DNA from: a virus
IMG/VR virus record: IMGVR_UViG_3300005294_000064
Coordinates: 1-29,849 of that record
DNA length: 29,849 nucleotides
Direction: 5' to 3' (one strand)
Shown one piece after another: positions 22,587 through 29,849 of this stretch (positions are counted from its first letter, which is position 1; every line of letters starts with the position of its first letter). The notes below the pieces were generated by a model, which saw nothing but the letters and a program-made list of their open reading frames with translations, made no database searches and had not been told where the DNA came from. A program made the position numbers and the translations under genes.

Positions 22587-23585
22587 TTATGTCCTAGAGC
22601 GAATGCCCATCTGCGCAGCATTAAGTTCAGTCACAGTCCAGGCTACTGATGTGGCAGGGGATGTTTCCCATATCTTCGATCGCATCGTCTGCGTGATATT
22701 CAATGTTTGATCACTATCATTATAATCAGTGGTGCTGATGCGTGTCATAAAGTTAAAGTTCTGTGGTCCACTAGCATCACGATTCAAGGCAGCAGTTACC
22801 TTGACAGCACCCAATACTTCGTTCGCTGCAAGGGCAGTAAATGCCGTTGGTGTCCAAGTCACTCGCTGACCGACAGTACCACTGACAGCAAGATCAGCGC
22901 CAGTTGCATCTTGGTCGTCTACAACAGTGTAAGCAGGATTGCTAAACTCTTGATAAGTACCGTTAGCACCCGGTGGCCTGAGTACCAGCTTTGACATGAT
23001 TGTATTCCAACTAGTGACATAAACTTCAGAATAGTAACTATAGTTGGAACTGTTAGTTGTGCAGGCTTGCAACCGTATTTTGTCAATAGAACTGATGGAG
23101 CTTAAGTCGAGAGCATTCAAACTGATTGCTGGCATATTGTTGTAATAAACACGGAACTCACCGGGATTACCAAGCTTGATATAGAAATCGAGTAGAGTCG
23201 GATAACCAGAATTAACATAAAAGAGATTAATATCTGTTGCAGTTCCAAGGCTGGTCCATGAGGCGCCATTCCACTGACGCAATTCGAGTGTACCAGTAGT
23301 ATTAGACCAACGGAATGCTAGTTTCTGCGTACCACCAGAATACCATTTGATAAGATTACTAGTAGCACTAGCCGAAGAGAAGCAGCCATGCGTTATGTGT
23401 GTCCAGAAATCAGTTGCAGAGAACGCATCAGTTTCCATATAAGTTGCATCTTCCGTACCGCCCGTAAGCACAAGTACAGCCCGCACGTTTGTTGAGCGTC
23501 GATTAGAGCTTCCTGTATTATGCCCTAATGCGCCAAGGCGTGTAGGGAAGTCCTCAGTCTCCGTACCCATAAAGTAGACAGTCAT
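22587..23585 (-). CDS. putative tail adhesion/fibre protein with a shared C-terminal motif
   Basis: 332 residues; the ATG at 23585 overlaps the upstream stop as ATGA and starts MTVYFMGTETEDFPTR. Longer readings to 23729 only run out of frame through the upstream gene. Residues 1-205 are beta-rich and LamG-like (WTHITHGCFSSASA, KWYSGGTQKLAFRW, LELRQWNGASW, LLDFYIKLG, FRVYYNNM, SEVYVTSWNTIM). The second half has VVDDQDATGAD, RVTWTPTAFTALAANEV and FMTRISTTDYNDSD, and ends WETSPATSVAWTVTELNAAQ then MGIRSRT, matching the ends of the two MFRFCDGFDS proteins. It appears to be a third, divergent member of that group. Function is inferred from position in the tail-tip block. Confidence 0.75.
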   Translation of the reverse strand: MTVYFMGTETEDFPTRLGALGHNTGSSNRRSTNVRAVLVLTGGTEDATYMETDAFSATDFWTHITHGCFSSASATSNLIKWYSGGTQKLAFRWSNTTGTLELRQWNGASWTSLGTATDINLFYVNSGYPTLLDFYIKLGNPGEFRVYYNNMPAISLNALDLSSISSIDKIRLQACTTNSSNYSYYSEVYVTSWNTIMSKLVLRPPGANGTYQEFSNPAYTVVDDQDATGADLAVSGTVGQRVTWTPTAFTALAANEVLGAVKVTAALNRDASGPQNFNFMTRISTTDYNDSDQTLNITQTMRSKIWETSPATSVAWTVTELNAAQMGIRSRT

Positions 23586-24490
23586 AGCAGCGTTCCCACT
23601 ATTGAGAGTGAAACATCGGCGAGCGTCACGTCGGGCGTTGCCGGCGCAGTGATGGTCATAACATCGCCTATGATAAAGTTCGTAGTACTCACAGCCGCCA
23701 GCGTCGGCTCCGTACCCGCCGCCGCCCACGTAGCCGTACCGAACGACGTACCATTCTTCTTAAGCGTCAGTGCCGTAGTCCCGGTCGCAGCTACACCGGA
23801 GGATCCCTGCGATGCTACCAGACCAGCAGGTATCGTCGCTGGGGCTGTAAATTCGTACCGGAGCAACAACTCACTGGCGGTCAGCAAACCCGACGCAAAC
23901 ATTGAGATCTCTACCGTGTCCCCACCACTGCCGCCACTACCGGTGGGTATGGCCCATGTGCCATCCGCCTTCAAGAACTTACCCGCAGCAGCATCCCCGG
24001 TAGCCGGAGCAGGAACGAGTCCTCGCGCGCCGCCACTACCTCCGTCCCCGGTCATTGTACTAACGTGAACAGTTACCTCGGCTGCGGTTAACTGCTGAAT
24101 AAGCTTACCCGTTGTGCCATCAAACCCTACAACTGTGCCACTAGTTGCACTTGGAGGACCAACAACATCACCAATGCTACCACTACCTGCCAGTAATTGC
24201 CAATCTACTCCATCGTAATAAACAAACTCCGAAGTGTCCAGAATATAGGCCGTCCAGCCCTCCGTAGGTATCAGATAATGCCAAACCGCATCGTAGAAGA
24301 ATGAGATTTGATTTCCGTATGTTGGATCTCCATCGGGCACAATATAAACGTCACCCGCAGCAGGTGCCCCCGGAAGTGCAGTACTCCTCGATAAAGCAAT
24401 CTTTGGCGTACGATCCCACAAAGACCGAATGACACGCGCTTCTTTCTCTACATCTATAGAGGCTGCGTCGGGATTTATGTTAAATGCCAC
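23582..24490 (-). CDS. tail fibre-like protein with DUF2793-type N-terminus
   Basis: 302 residues from a GTG at 24490 behind AGGAGGAA. Residues ~30-105 resemble the DUF2793 fibre module: LPGAPAAGDVYIVPDG, WHYLIPTEGWTAYILDTSEF and YYDGVDWQLLAG. A Gly/Ser-rich middle carries the common tail-fibre motif GARGLVPAPATGDAAAGKFL then KADGTWAIPTG. The C-terminal ~110 residues are a beta-rich domain ending TLADVSLSIVGTLL. It lies directly after tail-tip protein 1 (12-base gap) and is probably part of its fibre assembly. Family call is moderately sure; receptor specificity is not predictable. Confidence 0.78.
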   Translation of the reverse strand: MAFNINPDAASIDVEKEARVIRSLWDRTPKIALSRSTALPGAPAAGDVYIVPDGDPTYGNQISFFYDAVWHYLIPTEGWTAYILDTSEFVYYDGVDWQLLAGSGSIGDVVGPPSATSGTVVGFDGTTGKLIQQLTAAEVTVHVSTMTGDGGSGGARGLVPAPATGDAAAGKFLKADGTWAIPTGSGGSGGDTVEISMFASGLLTASELLLRYEFTAPATIPAGLVASQGSSGVAATGTTALTLKKNGTSFGTATWAAAGTEPTLAAVSTTNFIIGDVMTITAPATPDVTLADVSLSIVGTLL

Positions 24491-24501
24491 GACAGTTCCT
24501 C

Positions 24502-27500
24502 CTAAGCATCTTCGTAGAGCATATCTGCTATATCATACAACACGTCACCCTCATCCTCCAACCATAAATCATCCACCAGAATCGGAAGCGTCCATCCCTG
24601 CCACTCACGATAACCGTCTCGAGTAGAGCCAACTTTCAGCCACCCAGATGGTTCCCCAGAAAAGGCCGAGATCGGAACAGAATAGGATGTTCCAACCAAA
24701 CCAGTGACTGTATTTAACACAACCAAGTTATCGTCAAGTGTCTGAACTACTGTCGTCTGCCCTGTCTCTGGTGTGTCATCCGCATCCAGCCATGACCGGG
24801 GGGAGGCCGCGTCCGATATCCGGTTACGGCGGGTCCACGTCACCGGTATGGTAGATAGCGCGGTAGCGTCAACCGTACCCTCTGCCTGGCTATTGACGAG
24901 CACCCCTGCCGGACGGAGGGGCCGAATGACTCTCGCGCCAAAGGTTAATTCGTCGTCCGGAGCCAGCGCCAGGGACAGACTTCCCTGGCCCGTTCGCGTC
25001 GACAGCTCCACGGATATCACGTCGCCGGTCGTCCTCTGCACATAATCAGATCCAGCATTATCTTCGAACGCTACCAGAGCCTCTCCGGCGGTGTGTGCTC
25101 TGGGGATAGTATCCATGAAGCCACGAGACACGGTTAGTGTTATACCGGACACGGCATCGATCCGTATGATCTCGGCCAGATTTCCGACACCTCCGGTCAA
25201 TGCCGCGAGCTGGCCAACTACGATAAGTGATAGATCTACATCATCAGTTAATACAATAGAGGTCTCAAGCGCAGTTACCGACGCACCGAGTAGTCCACAT
25301 GGTGAGAATCCGATGATCTCGTAGGCCACACCATCCGTATAGATGGTAGCATCTAGAGAGTCTGTCGTTGTTCTTCCCCCGGCCACCTCCATGACACCAG
25401 CATTTGGGTCCGCTGTCAACATCTCGATGAGATGCGTCTCCCCCACGAGTATCAACATCTCGCGGTACGGCATCTCCCAGACGAGACGTGGTGTGGATAT
25501 GTCTGGCGGGTTGGACGGGTTCTCCCAGTCGGTCGCAGATGTATCTACTAGTTCGTTAGCGTTAAGCTGAAAGACATCCTCTACGAATTTCATACCGATA
25601 CGGTTCTGCCGGCCATCGCCGAAGCGCATGGACGCTACCCGCATGACCTCGCCATCCATGTTGTGGCGGTCGGACACAAGCCTGAACGGATCTCCCGGAT
25701 AGAGTCGATCAAGCGTCCGCTTCCCGGTAAAACGGCCAGAAATCATACCGACGCCGAGCGACTTCTGATCACGTACAGCCACACGCACGGCAAGGTCTCC
25801 GTGACTGATGCCGGGGTAGCTGCGGAGAGCATTAATGCGGGCACCAATCTGCTGTATCTGGGCAATGTTATCGTACTGATGAGTCGCATCTTTACCACGA
25901 TTAGTTCGATCAGTGTACTTTACAGTAACAGAATTGACAGCCTCCGCAGGGCCGCGCCGCACCACCTCGTCCCACATCACAATATCATCTTCAGTAACGA
26001 TCTGTAGACTCGCAGTATCGTAGTCCTGCCGGATCAGCTTTAAAAAGAACTTACCTGTGTCCCTGCGCAGATAAAGATAGGCATCTATATGTGCTAGAAT
26101 AACAGTTATGAATTCCTCGATGCGCTCCTCGCGAGTCCAGGTCAGCGACAAACCAAAACACTCGTCCCAGAGAACATTCGCCGCCGCCGTGAAGCTCGCG
26201 TCGTCGATATCCGCGTCATTATATCCCATGCCCCACGTCTTATCCGTCAGGCACTCCCTGATGATATGGGACGGGTTCATATCTGGCTCCAGCACTGGCT
26301 GATATGGCCAGAATGACATCTGATGGAAATGCTGGCCTATAACAAGACCGTGAACGTCACGGTTAAAGAGTATATAGCCCTCAGGATAACCAATCTTATT
26401 GACATAGCTTGTCAAATTAAGATCCATGTCATTGACGGTCTCGAGCGTAGAGATGTTTATCTCAAGCATGTGCTGGTGACTATGGATATACGCAGCCCTC
26501 TTTAACAGAATCGTAGTATTGGATGCTGCGAAACGATGCGGATGCGGACGATACGCGAAATAGTACAGGCTGAATTGACGACTACGCTTAAGAACCGTCA
26601 GCTCCGAATCAAATACATATATGCCATCACTGGTTGTAACTATGACCTCGTCCGTAGATGGCCAGTAAGCAACACAATGCATATTCACTCTGCCATCGGT
26701 CGGGAAGCCAAGCGGCTCTAATGGTACGAATTCTTGCACATAGCTATCATCTGGATGCCAGCGTATGCGCAAGATACAATGATTTACCGGCTCGTGCCCA
26801 TCAAATAGATAAGCCCACACTGGTCCCATCGATATGAGGTCGCTGCCTCCCACTGATGCTGCTGAAAATATTCCGGGCCGAATATAGACTATGCTCCAGG
26901 TACCTCCATCGGAGCGATGAAAAAGTACCCATGGAGCATACCCATAGCCAGCAAAGTTCGGAGCGTAATGAAAAAGTATGTAATTTCCCCACTCCCCAGT
27001 GACTCCACCCCAGTTAATATTAACCCAGCTTAAACTTCCAGGTCCATGAAGAAGTTCCCAGTCTTTGAATTCCTGTGTTATATTTATCTGACTCAATATT
27101 CTCCAAGGCGCATCAGGATCCAGCCACTGAACATAAATATCAGAGCCAGCCCAAATGTCGCCTCCGTATGTCACCATGAGCTCACCGAACTCCGTAAAGT
27201 GAACCATACTACTATACATGTACCGGCCTATACCCGGCGTTGCGGTACCAGGATTATGAACCCTCGATGTGCCCTCTGGTAGATGCCAGATACGCAGAGC
27301 ACCCGTCGGATATGGTGTTCCACCGCCCTCCTGATAATACTCACCGACGCGAGCAGCCCAAGGACCACTTGAATCAATTTTACTGATGCTATTCATCGTC
27401 GCTGAATAGTTAATCAGCACTACACCAGTACCAGTATCCGGTTGAGCATGTGTATATGGAACCGCTGCCTTACCATCATACCATTGCTCTACCCCTGCTG

Positions 27501-28122
27501 ACGTCTTATGAATTCTTTTAAGTACGAACTCCCACGCCTTTATGTACGGACTCGTGCTCAGGTATGGTTGCTCCAGCACCACACTCACTATACCACGAAA
27601 GGCTGGGATAGTGGAACTGTTATACACATCAACTAGATAGGCATTCTGTCCCTGAGCGGGGGAGCCAGTCATAATAGAGATGGTTCCCTGCACACCACCC
27701 TCGCTCTGCTCACCTCCGAACAGCTCGGGCTTGTCAATATAGAGGGATCCTGCACCATCAAATATTTCATTCTGTCCAAAGGCTAACTTGTCTCCAATCC
27801 ATATCTCGTCGATCTCGTCGTGCACACCATGGCAAAGAACCATGTGAACTCCGAGATAATACTTGTGCCCTAGAACCTGACGTGGCCCGAACAAACCATA
27901 GCGGCGCGCTCCCTTGATGTCCTTGATCTTAAGATCGCCGTACCAGACGACGTTCGGCCCCCTCAGATTAACCGTCCCGAAGACCACGGGTATCTCAAGG
28001 CCCTCCTCGGCCACCGGGAACTCGAAGTCCTCCAGGGACGCCGCCTTCGCGTTCTGCGGCTTCGGGGCCAGGACCAGGTTCAGGACGAACGAGGCTATGC
28101 CTATTACGATATTCCAGAACAT
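24502..28122 (-). CDS. large tail-tip/hub protein 1 (J-like) carrying a ~390-residue inserted domain
   Basis: 1206 residues from the ATG at 28122, which directly abuts the upstream stop. It shares with protein 2 the hydrophobic start (MFWNIVIGIASFVLNLVLAP), PKPQNAKAASLEDFEFPVAE, LCHGVHD, PAFRGIVSVV, TSAGVEQWYDGKAA and, from residue 614, DMNPSHIIRECLTDKTWGMG, WTREERIEEFITVILAHIDA, GRFTGKRTLDRLYPGDPFRL, MRFGDGRQNRIGMKF and the fibronectin-like C-terminal modules to VGSTRDGYREWQGW. Between residues ~221 and 613 an extra block, absent from protein 2 (11 residues there), has repeated beta-sheet units rich in Trp, Tyr and Gly (ALRIWHLPEG, DIYVQWLDPDAPWRIL, EVIVTTSDGIYVFDSE), suggesting a beta-propeller-like head. 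It lacks the LamG domain of protein 2 and ends in an acidic tail (LYDIADMLYEDA). Confidence 0.88.
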   Translation of the reverse strand: MFWNIVIGIASFVLNLVLAPKPQNAKAASLEDFEFPVAEEGLEIPVVFGTVNLRGPNVVWYGDLKIKDIKGARRYGLFGPRQVLGHKYYLGVHMVLCHGVHDEIDEIWIGDKLAFGQNEIFDGAGSLYIDKPELFGGEQSEGGVQGTISIMTGSPAQGQNAYLVDVYNSSTIPAFRGIVSVVLEQPYLSTSPYIKAWEFVLKRIHKTSAGVEQWYDGKAAVPYTHAQPDTGTGVVLINYSATMNSISKIDSSGPWAARVGEYYQEGGGTPYPTGALRIWHLPEGTSRVHNPGTATPGIGRYMYSSMVHFTEFGELMVTYGGDIWAGSDIYVQWLDPDAPWRILSQINITQEFKDWELLHGPGSLSWVNINWGGVTGEWGNYILFHYAPNFAGYGYAPWVLFHRSDGGTWSIVYIRPGIFSAASVGGSDLISMGPVWAYLFDGHEPVNHCILRIRWHPDDSYVQEFVPLEPLGFPTDGRVNMHCVAYWPSTDEVIVTTSDGIYVFDSELTVLKRSRQFSLYYFAYRPHPHRFAASNTTILLKRAAYIHSHQHMLEINISTLETVNDMDLNLTSYVNKIGYPEGYILFNRDVHGLVIGQHFHQMSFWPYQPVLEPDMNPSHIIRECLTDKTWGMGYNDADIDDASFTAAANVLWDECFGLSLTWTREERIEEFITVILAHIDAYLYLRRDTGKFFLKLIRQDYDTASLQIVTEDDIVMWDEVVRRGPAEAVNSVTVKYTDRTNRGKDATHQYDNIAQIQQIGARINALRSYPGISHGDLAVRVAVRDQKSLGVGMISGRFTGKRTLDRLYPGDPFRLVSDRHNMDGEVMRVASMRFGDGRQNRIGMKFVEDVFQLNANELVDTSATDWENPSNPPDISTPRLVWEMPYREMLILVGETHLIEMLTADPNAGVMEVAGGRTTTDSLDATIYTDGVAYEIIGFSPCGLLGASVTALETSIVLTDDVDLSLIVVGQLAALTGGVGNLAEIIRIDAVSGITLTVSRGFMDTIPRAHTAGEALVAFEDNAGSDYVQRTTGDVISVELSTRTGQGSLSLALAPDDELTFGARVIRPLRPAGVLVNSQAEGTVDATALSTIPVTWTRRNRISDAASPRSWLDADDTPETGQTTVVQTLDDNLVVLNTVTGLVGTSYSVPISAFSGEPSGWLKVGSTRDGYREWQGWTLPILVDDLWLEDEGDVLYDIADMLYEDA

Positions 28123-28938
28123 TCAGGCAATACTCGTCGAGAAGGGGTTTTGTTTCGGCAACCACTTGAACCCGCCAAAGTTCAAATAGTTGTTGAACTC
28201 GACACAACGCGTCAAGGCACGACTACATCCGGGCGCAACCAAAACTGCCTGTGCACCTCCGGCCAGTGCCTCCTCCAGTCCCGGAATCTCCGTGACAAGT
28301 ACAACGGAGGTGCCCGAGTGGTAGTCAATCTGCCCAAAGATACCGTTCCAGTTGACAATACCCGCTCCAAGTTTATTCGTGTAGCCACCGCCCGCCGCCG
28401 CTGGGATAGTCAGCGTTAGTCCACTGATCGCTGTGACGGACATAGCAACCTCATAAGCCGCGCGGCTCAAGGTGCAACCCACCGCACCGTAGTGGTCGTG
28501 CCTGCAGGAGCGCTGGACCCGTACACGGCACCCCGGTCGCCGCAAGGAGCTGAACACGCTCTCCGTCGTCACCTTGATCGTGTGCTCACCAGACGTAGCG
28601 CCAACAAGACGTCCCTTCCAGTACTGGCGCATCTCAGCAGCCACATCGCTATAGTGAATACGAAAGACAGTGATCGTCATAACCTGTGTGTTCGGCACTA
28701 GAAGGCCGAACGCAAATGTGTCATCTAATGGAAACTCCAGCTCCAGAGAACTACGCTCGATATCTCCATTCTGCTCGATCACACCATGGGCGATCGGGGA
28801 GGCCGTCCATGTGAAGCCACCAACAATAAGGTTATCTTCCGACGCAGCAAGACGTGTAGTGATTGCGCCGCGTACGAACTGATAAAGAAAGTACGGTCGG
28901 CCATCATCACGTGAAGATTCTATCGTATCATATGCCAT
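28123..28938 (-). CDS. DUF2163/BR0599-type tail hub protein
   Basis: 271 residues from the ATG at 28938, joined to the upstream stop as TAATG. The N-terminal half has the DUF2163 look (YFLYQFVRGAITTRLAASED, FTWTASPIAHGVIEQNGD, LELEFPLDD, YWKGRLVGA). The middle carries the Cys motif PGCRVRVQRSCRHDHYGAVG with Cys137, Cys145 and Cys155, and the C-terminus the BR0599 signature (PGCSRALTRCVEFNNYLNFG then GFKWLPKQNPF). In gene transfer agents and related siphophages this protein forms the hub between distal tail and tip, with iron-sulfur or structural Cys. It lies exactly where expected, before the tail-tip protein. In most such phages a NlpC/P60 peptidase gene follows; none is here. Confidence 0.85.
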   Translation of the reverse strand: MAYDTIESSRDDGRPYFLYQFVRGAITTRLAASEDNLIVGGFTWTASPIAHGVIEQNGDIERSSLELEFPLDDTFAFGLLVPNTQVMTITVFRIHYSDVAAEMRQYWKGRLVGATSGEHTIKVTTESVFSSLRRPGCRVRVQRSCRHDHYGAVGCTLSRAAYEVAMSVTAISGLTLTIPAAAGGGYTNKLGAGIVNWNGIFGQIDYHSGTSVVLVTEIPGLEEALAGGAQAVLVAPGCSRALTRCVEFNNYLNFGGFKWLPKQNPFSTSIA

Positions 28939-29849
28939 TAGTCGGGCACTCCTATCACAGACATTGATGTCACAACAATATCTGTGTATCTATGTTCCAT
29001 AGTGATATTGTCTGTACCAATACGTGCCTTGGCAATGAATGTGACATATCGAACATCTTGCTGAAGCACAGTGACACCGAGAGTAGAGGATATCTGGAGT
29101 ATATCGTTGCCCCCTGTAGATGTAGTGGCATTTACAATACTTCTGAAATAACGTGTATTGTCATTCAACTCTATCATTATATGCTTACCGATATAGACAC
29201 CGGTCTGCGCTACAGAGCGCACCAGAATAGTCGTATCACCGGGATCTATCTTATCCTGCAATACGAGATCATTATTAAACGACGGCATCCAAAATGTCTT
29301 TTGCTTGCCACGCAGCGCATGGAGCCAGAGGCGACGCTGCCATGCTATAGGACGTGTGTCCATGAATGAGAGTGTTTGTCCAAAGTTAGCGAAGTTCTTA
29401 GTAACAACAGGTGCGACGAGACCAAGTTCAGAGTCCACCATCTCAGCCTCTCTCACGATCAGCTCGGATACCGCCTCCATCAGCTTTGGGCGATCCGTTA
29501 CTACATCGAGCGACTGATATACTGGATATGTACTAACATAAAGAGCAGACAAATCTGTATTGTCCCGGACACAGAAACCAATCTCCATATCAGCTAATGT
29601 AGCCTGACGATCAACAGATGCCCCCTCCATAACATAGGCAGTGCGAATAGGGATAATGGTGGGACGATCAAAGGTTTGACCAGCAGCTACTGATATAGTA
29701 ATTGTCGTCGATGTAATAGCAGATATAACACGGACGGCATAAGTTGTTTCATTGGTCCATATCAAGAGGCGACCACCCACACGCCAATCTCCCCACGTTG
29801 TATCGAGTGTCAAAACCGTAGCGGCGGCGGCTACCGTACCCGTCAGCCT
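28938..29849 (-). CDS. distal tail-type structural protein (partial, 5' end off the window)
   Basis: The frame is open to the right edge (about 304 codons) with no convincing start: the TTG at 29813 is only the first possible start inside the window, and codons before it remain open. The visible part is beta-rich with repeated turn-rich sheets (RVISAITSTTITISVAAGQT, TRYFRSIVNATTSTGG) and the segments RPIAWQRRLWLHALRGKQKT and FWMPSFNNDLVLQDKIDPGD typical of phage tail proteins preceding the DUF2163 hub. It probably belongs to the distal-tail or tail-assembly class. The family name is not certain. Confidence 0.7.
   Translation of the reverse strand, partial: RLTGTVAAAATVLTLDTTWGDWRVGGRLLIWTNETTYAVRVISAITSTTITISVAAGQTFDRPTIIPIRTAYVMEGASVDRQATLADMEIGFCVRDNTDLSALYVSTYPVYQSLDVVTDRPKLMEAVSELIVREAEMVDSELGLVAPVVTKNFANFGQTLSFMDTRPIAWQRRLWLHALRGKQKTFWMPSFNNDLVLQDKIDPGDTTILVRSVAQTGVYIGKHIMIELNDNTRYFRSIVNATTSTGGNDILQISSTLGVTVLQQDVRYVTFIAKARIGTDNITMEHRYTDIVVTSMSVIGVPD

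Noticed and set aside
23586-23729. Longer start for the 332-residue gene
   Set aside because: The added residues are out-of-frame sequence of the upstream gene, and the ATGA overlap at 23582-23585 gives a better start.
1-29849. tRNA or rRNA genes, integrase or attachment sites
   Set aside because: No cloverleaf, rRNA-like sequence or recombinase motif was recognised. A covariance-model scan was not possible, so short RNAs cannot be fully excluded.

Overview
This window is a segment of a double-stranded DNA tailed phage (or prophage), most likely a siphovirus of a Gram-negative host. The evidence is a tail-tip/hub gene block of the lambda-J/GTA type, a GH19-type endolysin next to small membrane proteins, phage replication genes packed with 1-4 base stop/start overlaps, two mobile endonuclease genes, and no housekeeping or RNA genes. 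Small proteins with Sec signal peptides fit a host with a periplasm. Replication, base-modification and tail genes of this kind occur together in Yuavirus-like siphophages, but the exact taxon cannot be fixed from the sequence alone.

Layout. Nearly everything is on the minus strand, so transcription runs from high to low coordinates. From 29849 down to 14591 lies the tail-tip region: a partial tail protein, a DUF2163/BR0599-type hub protein, a first large tail-tip protein (24502-28122), a fibre-like protein, a series of LamG-like or related adhesion proteins (17917-23585), and a second large tail-tip protein (14591-17917) that is a paralogue of the first. From 14589 to 12789 is the lysis region: a 36-residue membrane peptide, the endolysin, a single-span membrane protein and a secreted Pro/Gly-rich protein. 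The only plus-strand gene, an SNF2-like helicase (11225-12697), is convergent with the lysis block and divergent from the replication block. A 352-bp intergenic region (10873-11224) with inverted GTATTAC-type repeats and a GC palindrome separates it from the replication genes and is a candidate origin or control region. From 10872 down to 5712 come two conserved acidic phage proteins, an archaeo-eukaryotic-type primase, an HNH/AP2 endonuclease and a UvrD-like helicase.

From 5534 to 1 the phage carries what looks like a DNA base-hypermodification set: a protein of the alpha-glutamyl/putrescinyl-thymine pyrophosphorylase / 5-hmdU-kinase helical-domain family (3855-4733), a TET-associated-type glycosyltransferase (1640-2440) and a thymidylate-synthase homologue (1-883, running off the left edge) that may be a dUMP hydroxymethylase. 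An SSB, several small proteins and a GIY-YIG-like endonuclease are interleaved. The inferred job is to make 5-hydroxymethyl-dUMP, incorporate it into phage DNA and decorate it after replication, probably to evade host restriction. The 5-hmdU kinase, and any TET dioxygenase or amino-acid/polyamine enzymes, are not in this window.

All starts were chosen by ribosome-binding-site strength and by tight stop/start junctions. Family assignments come from motif recognition, not database searches.
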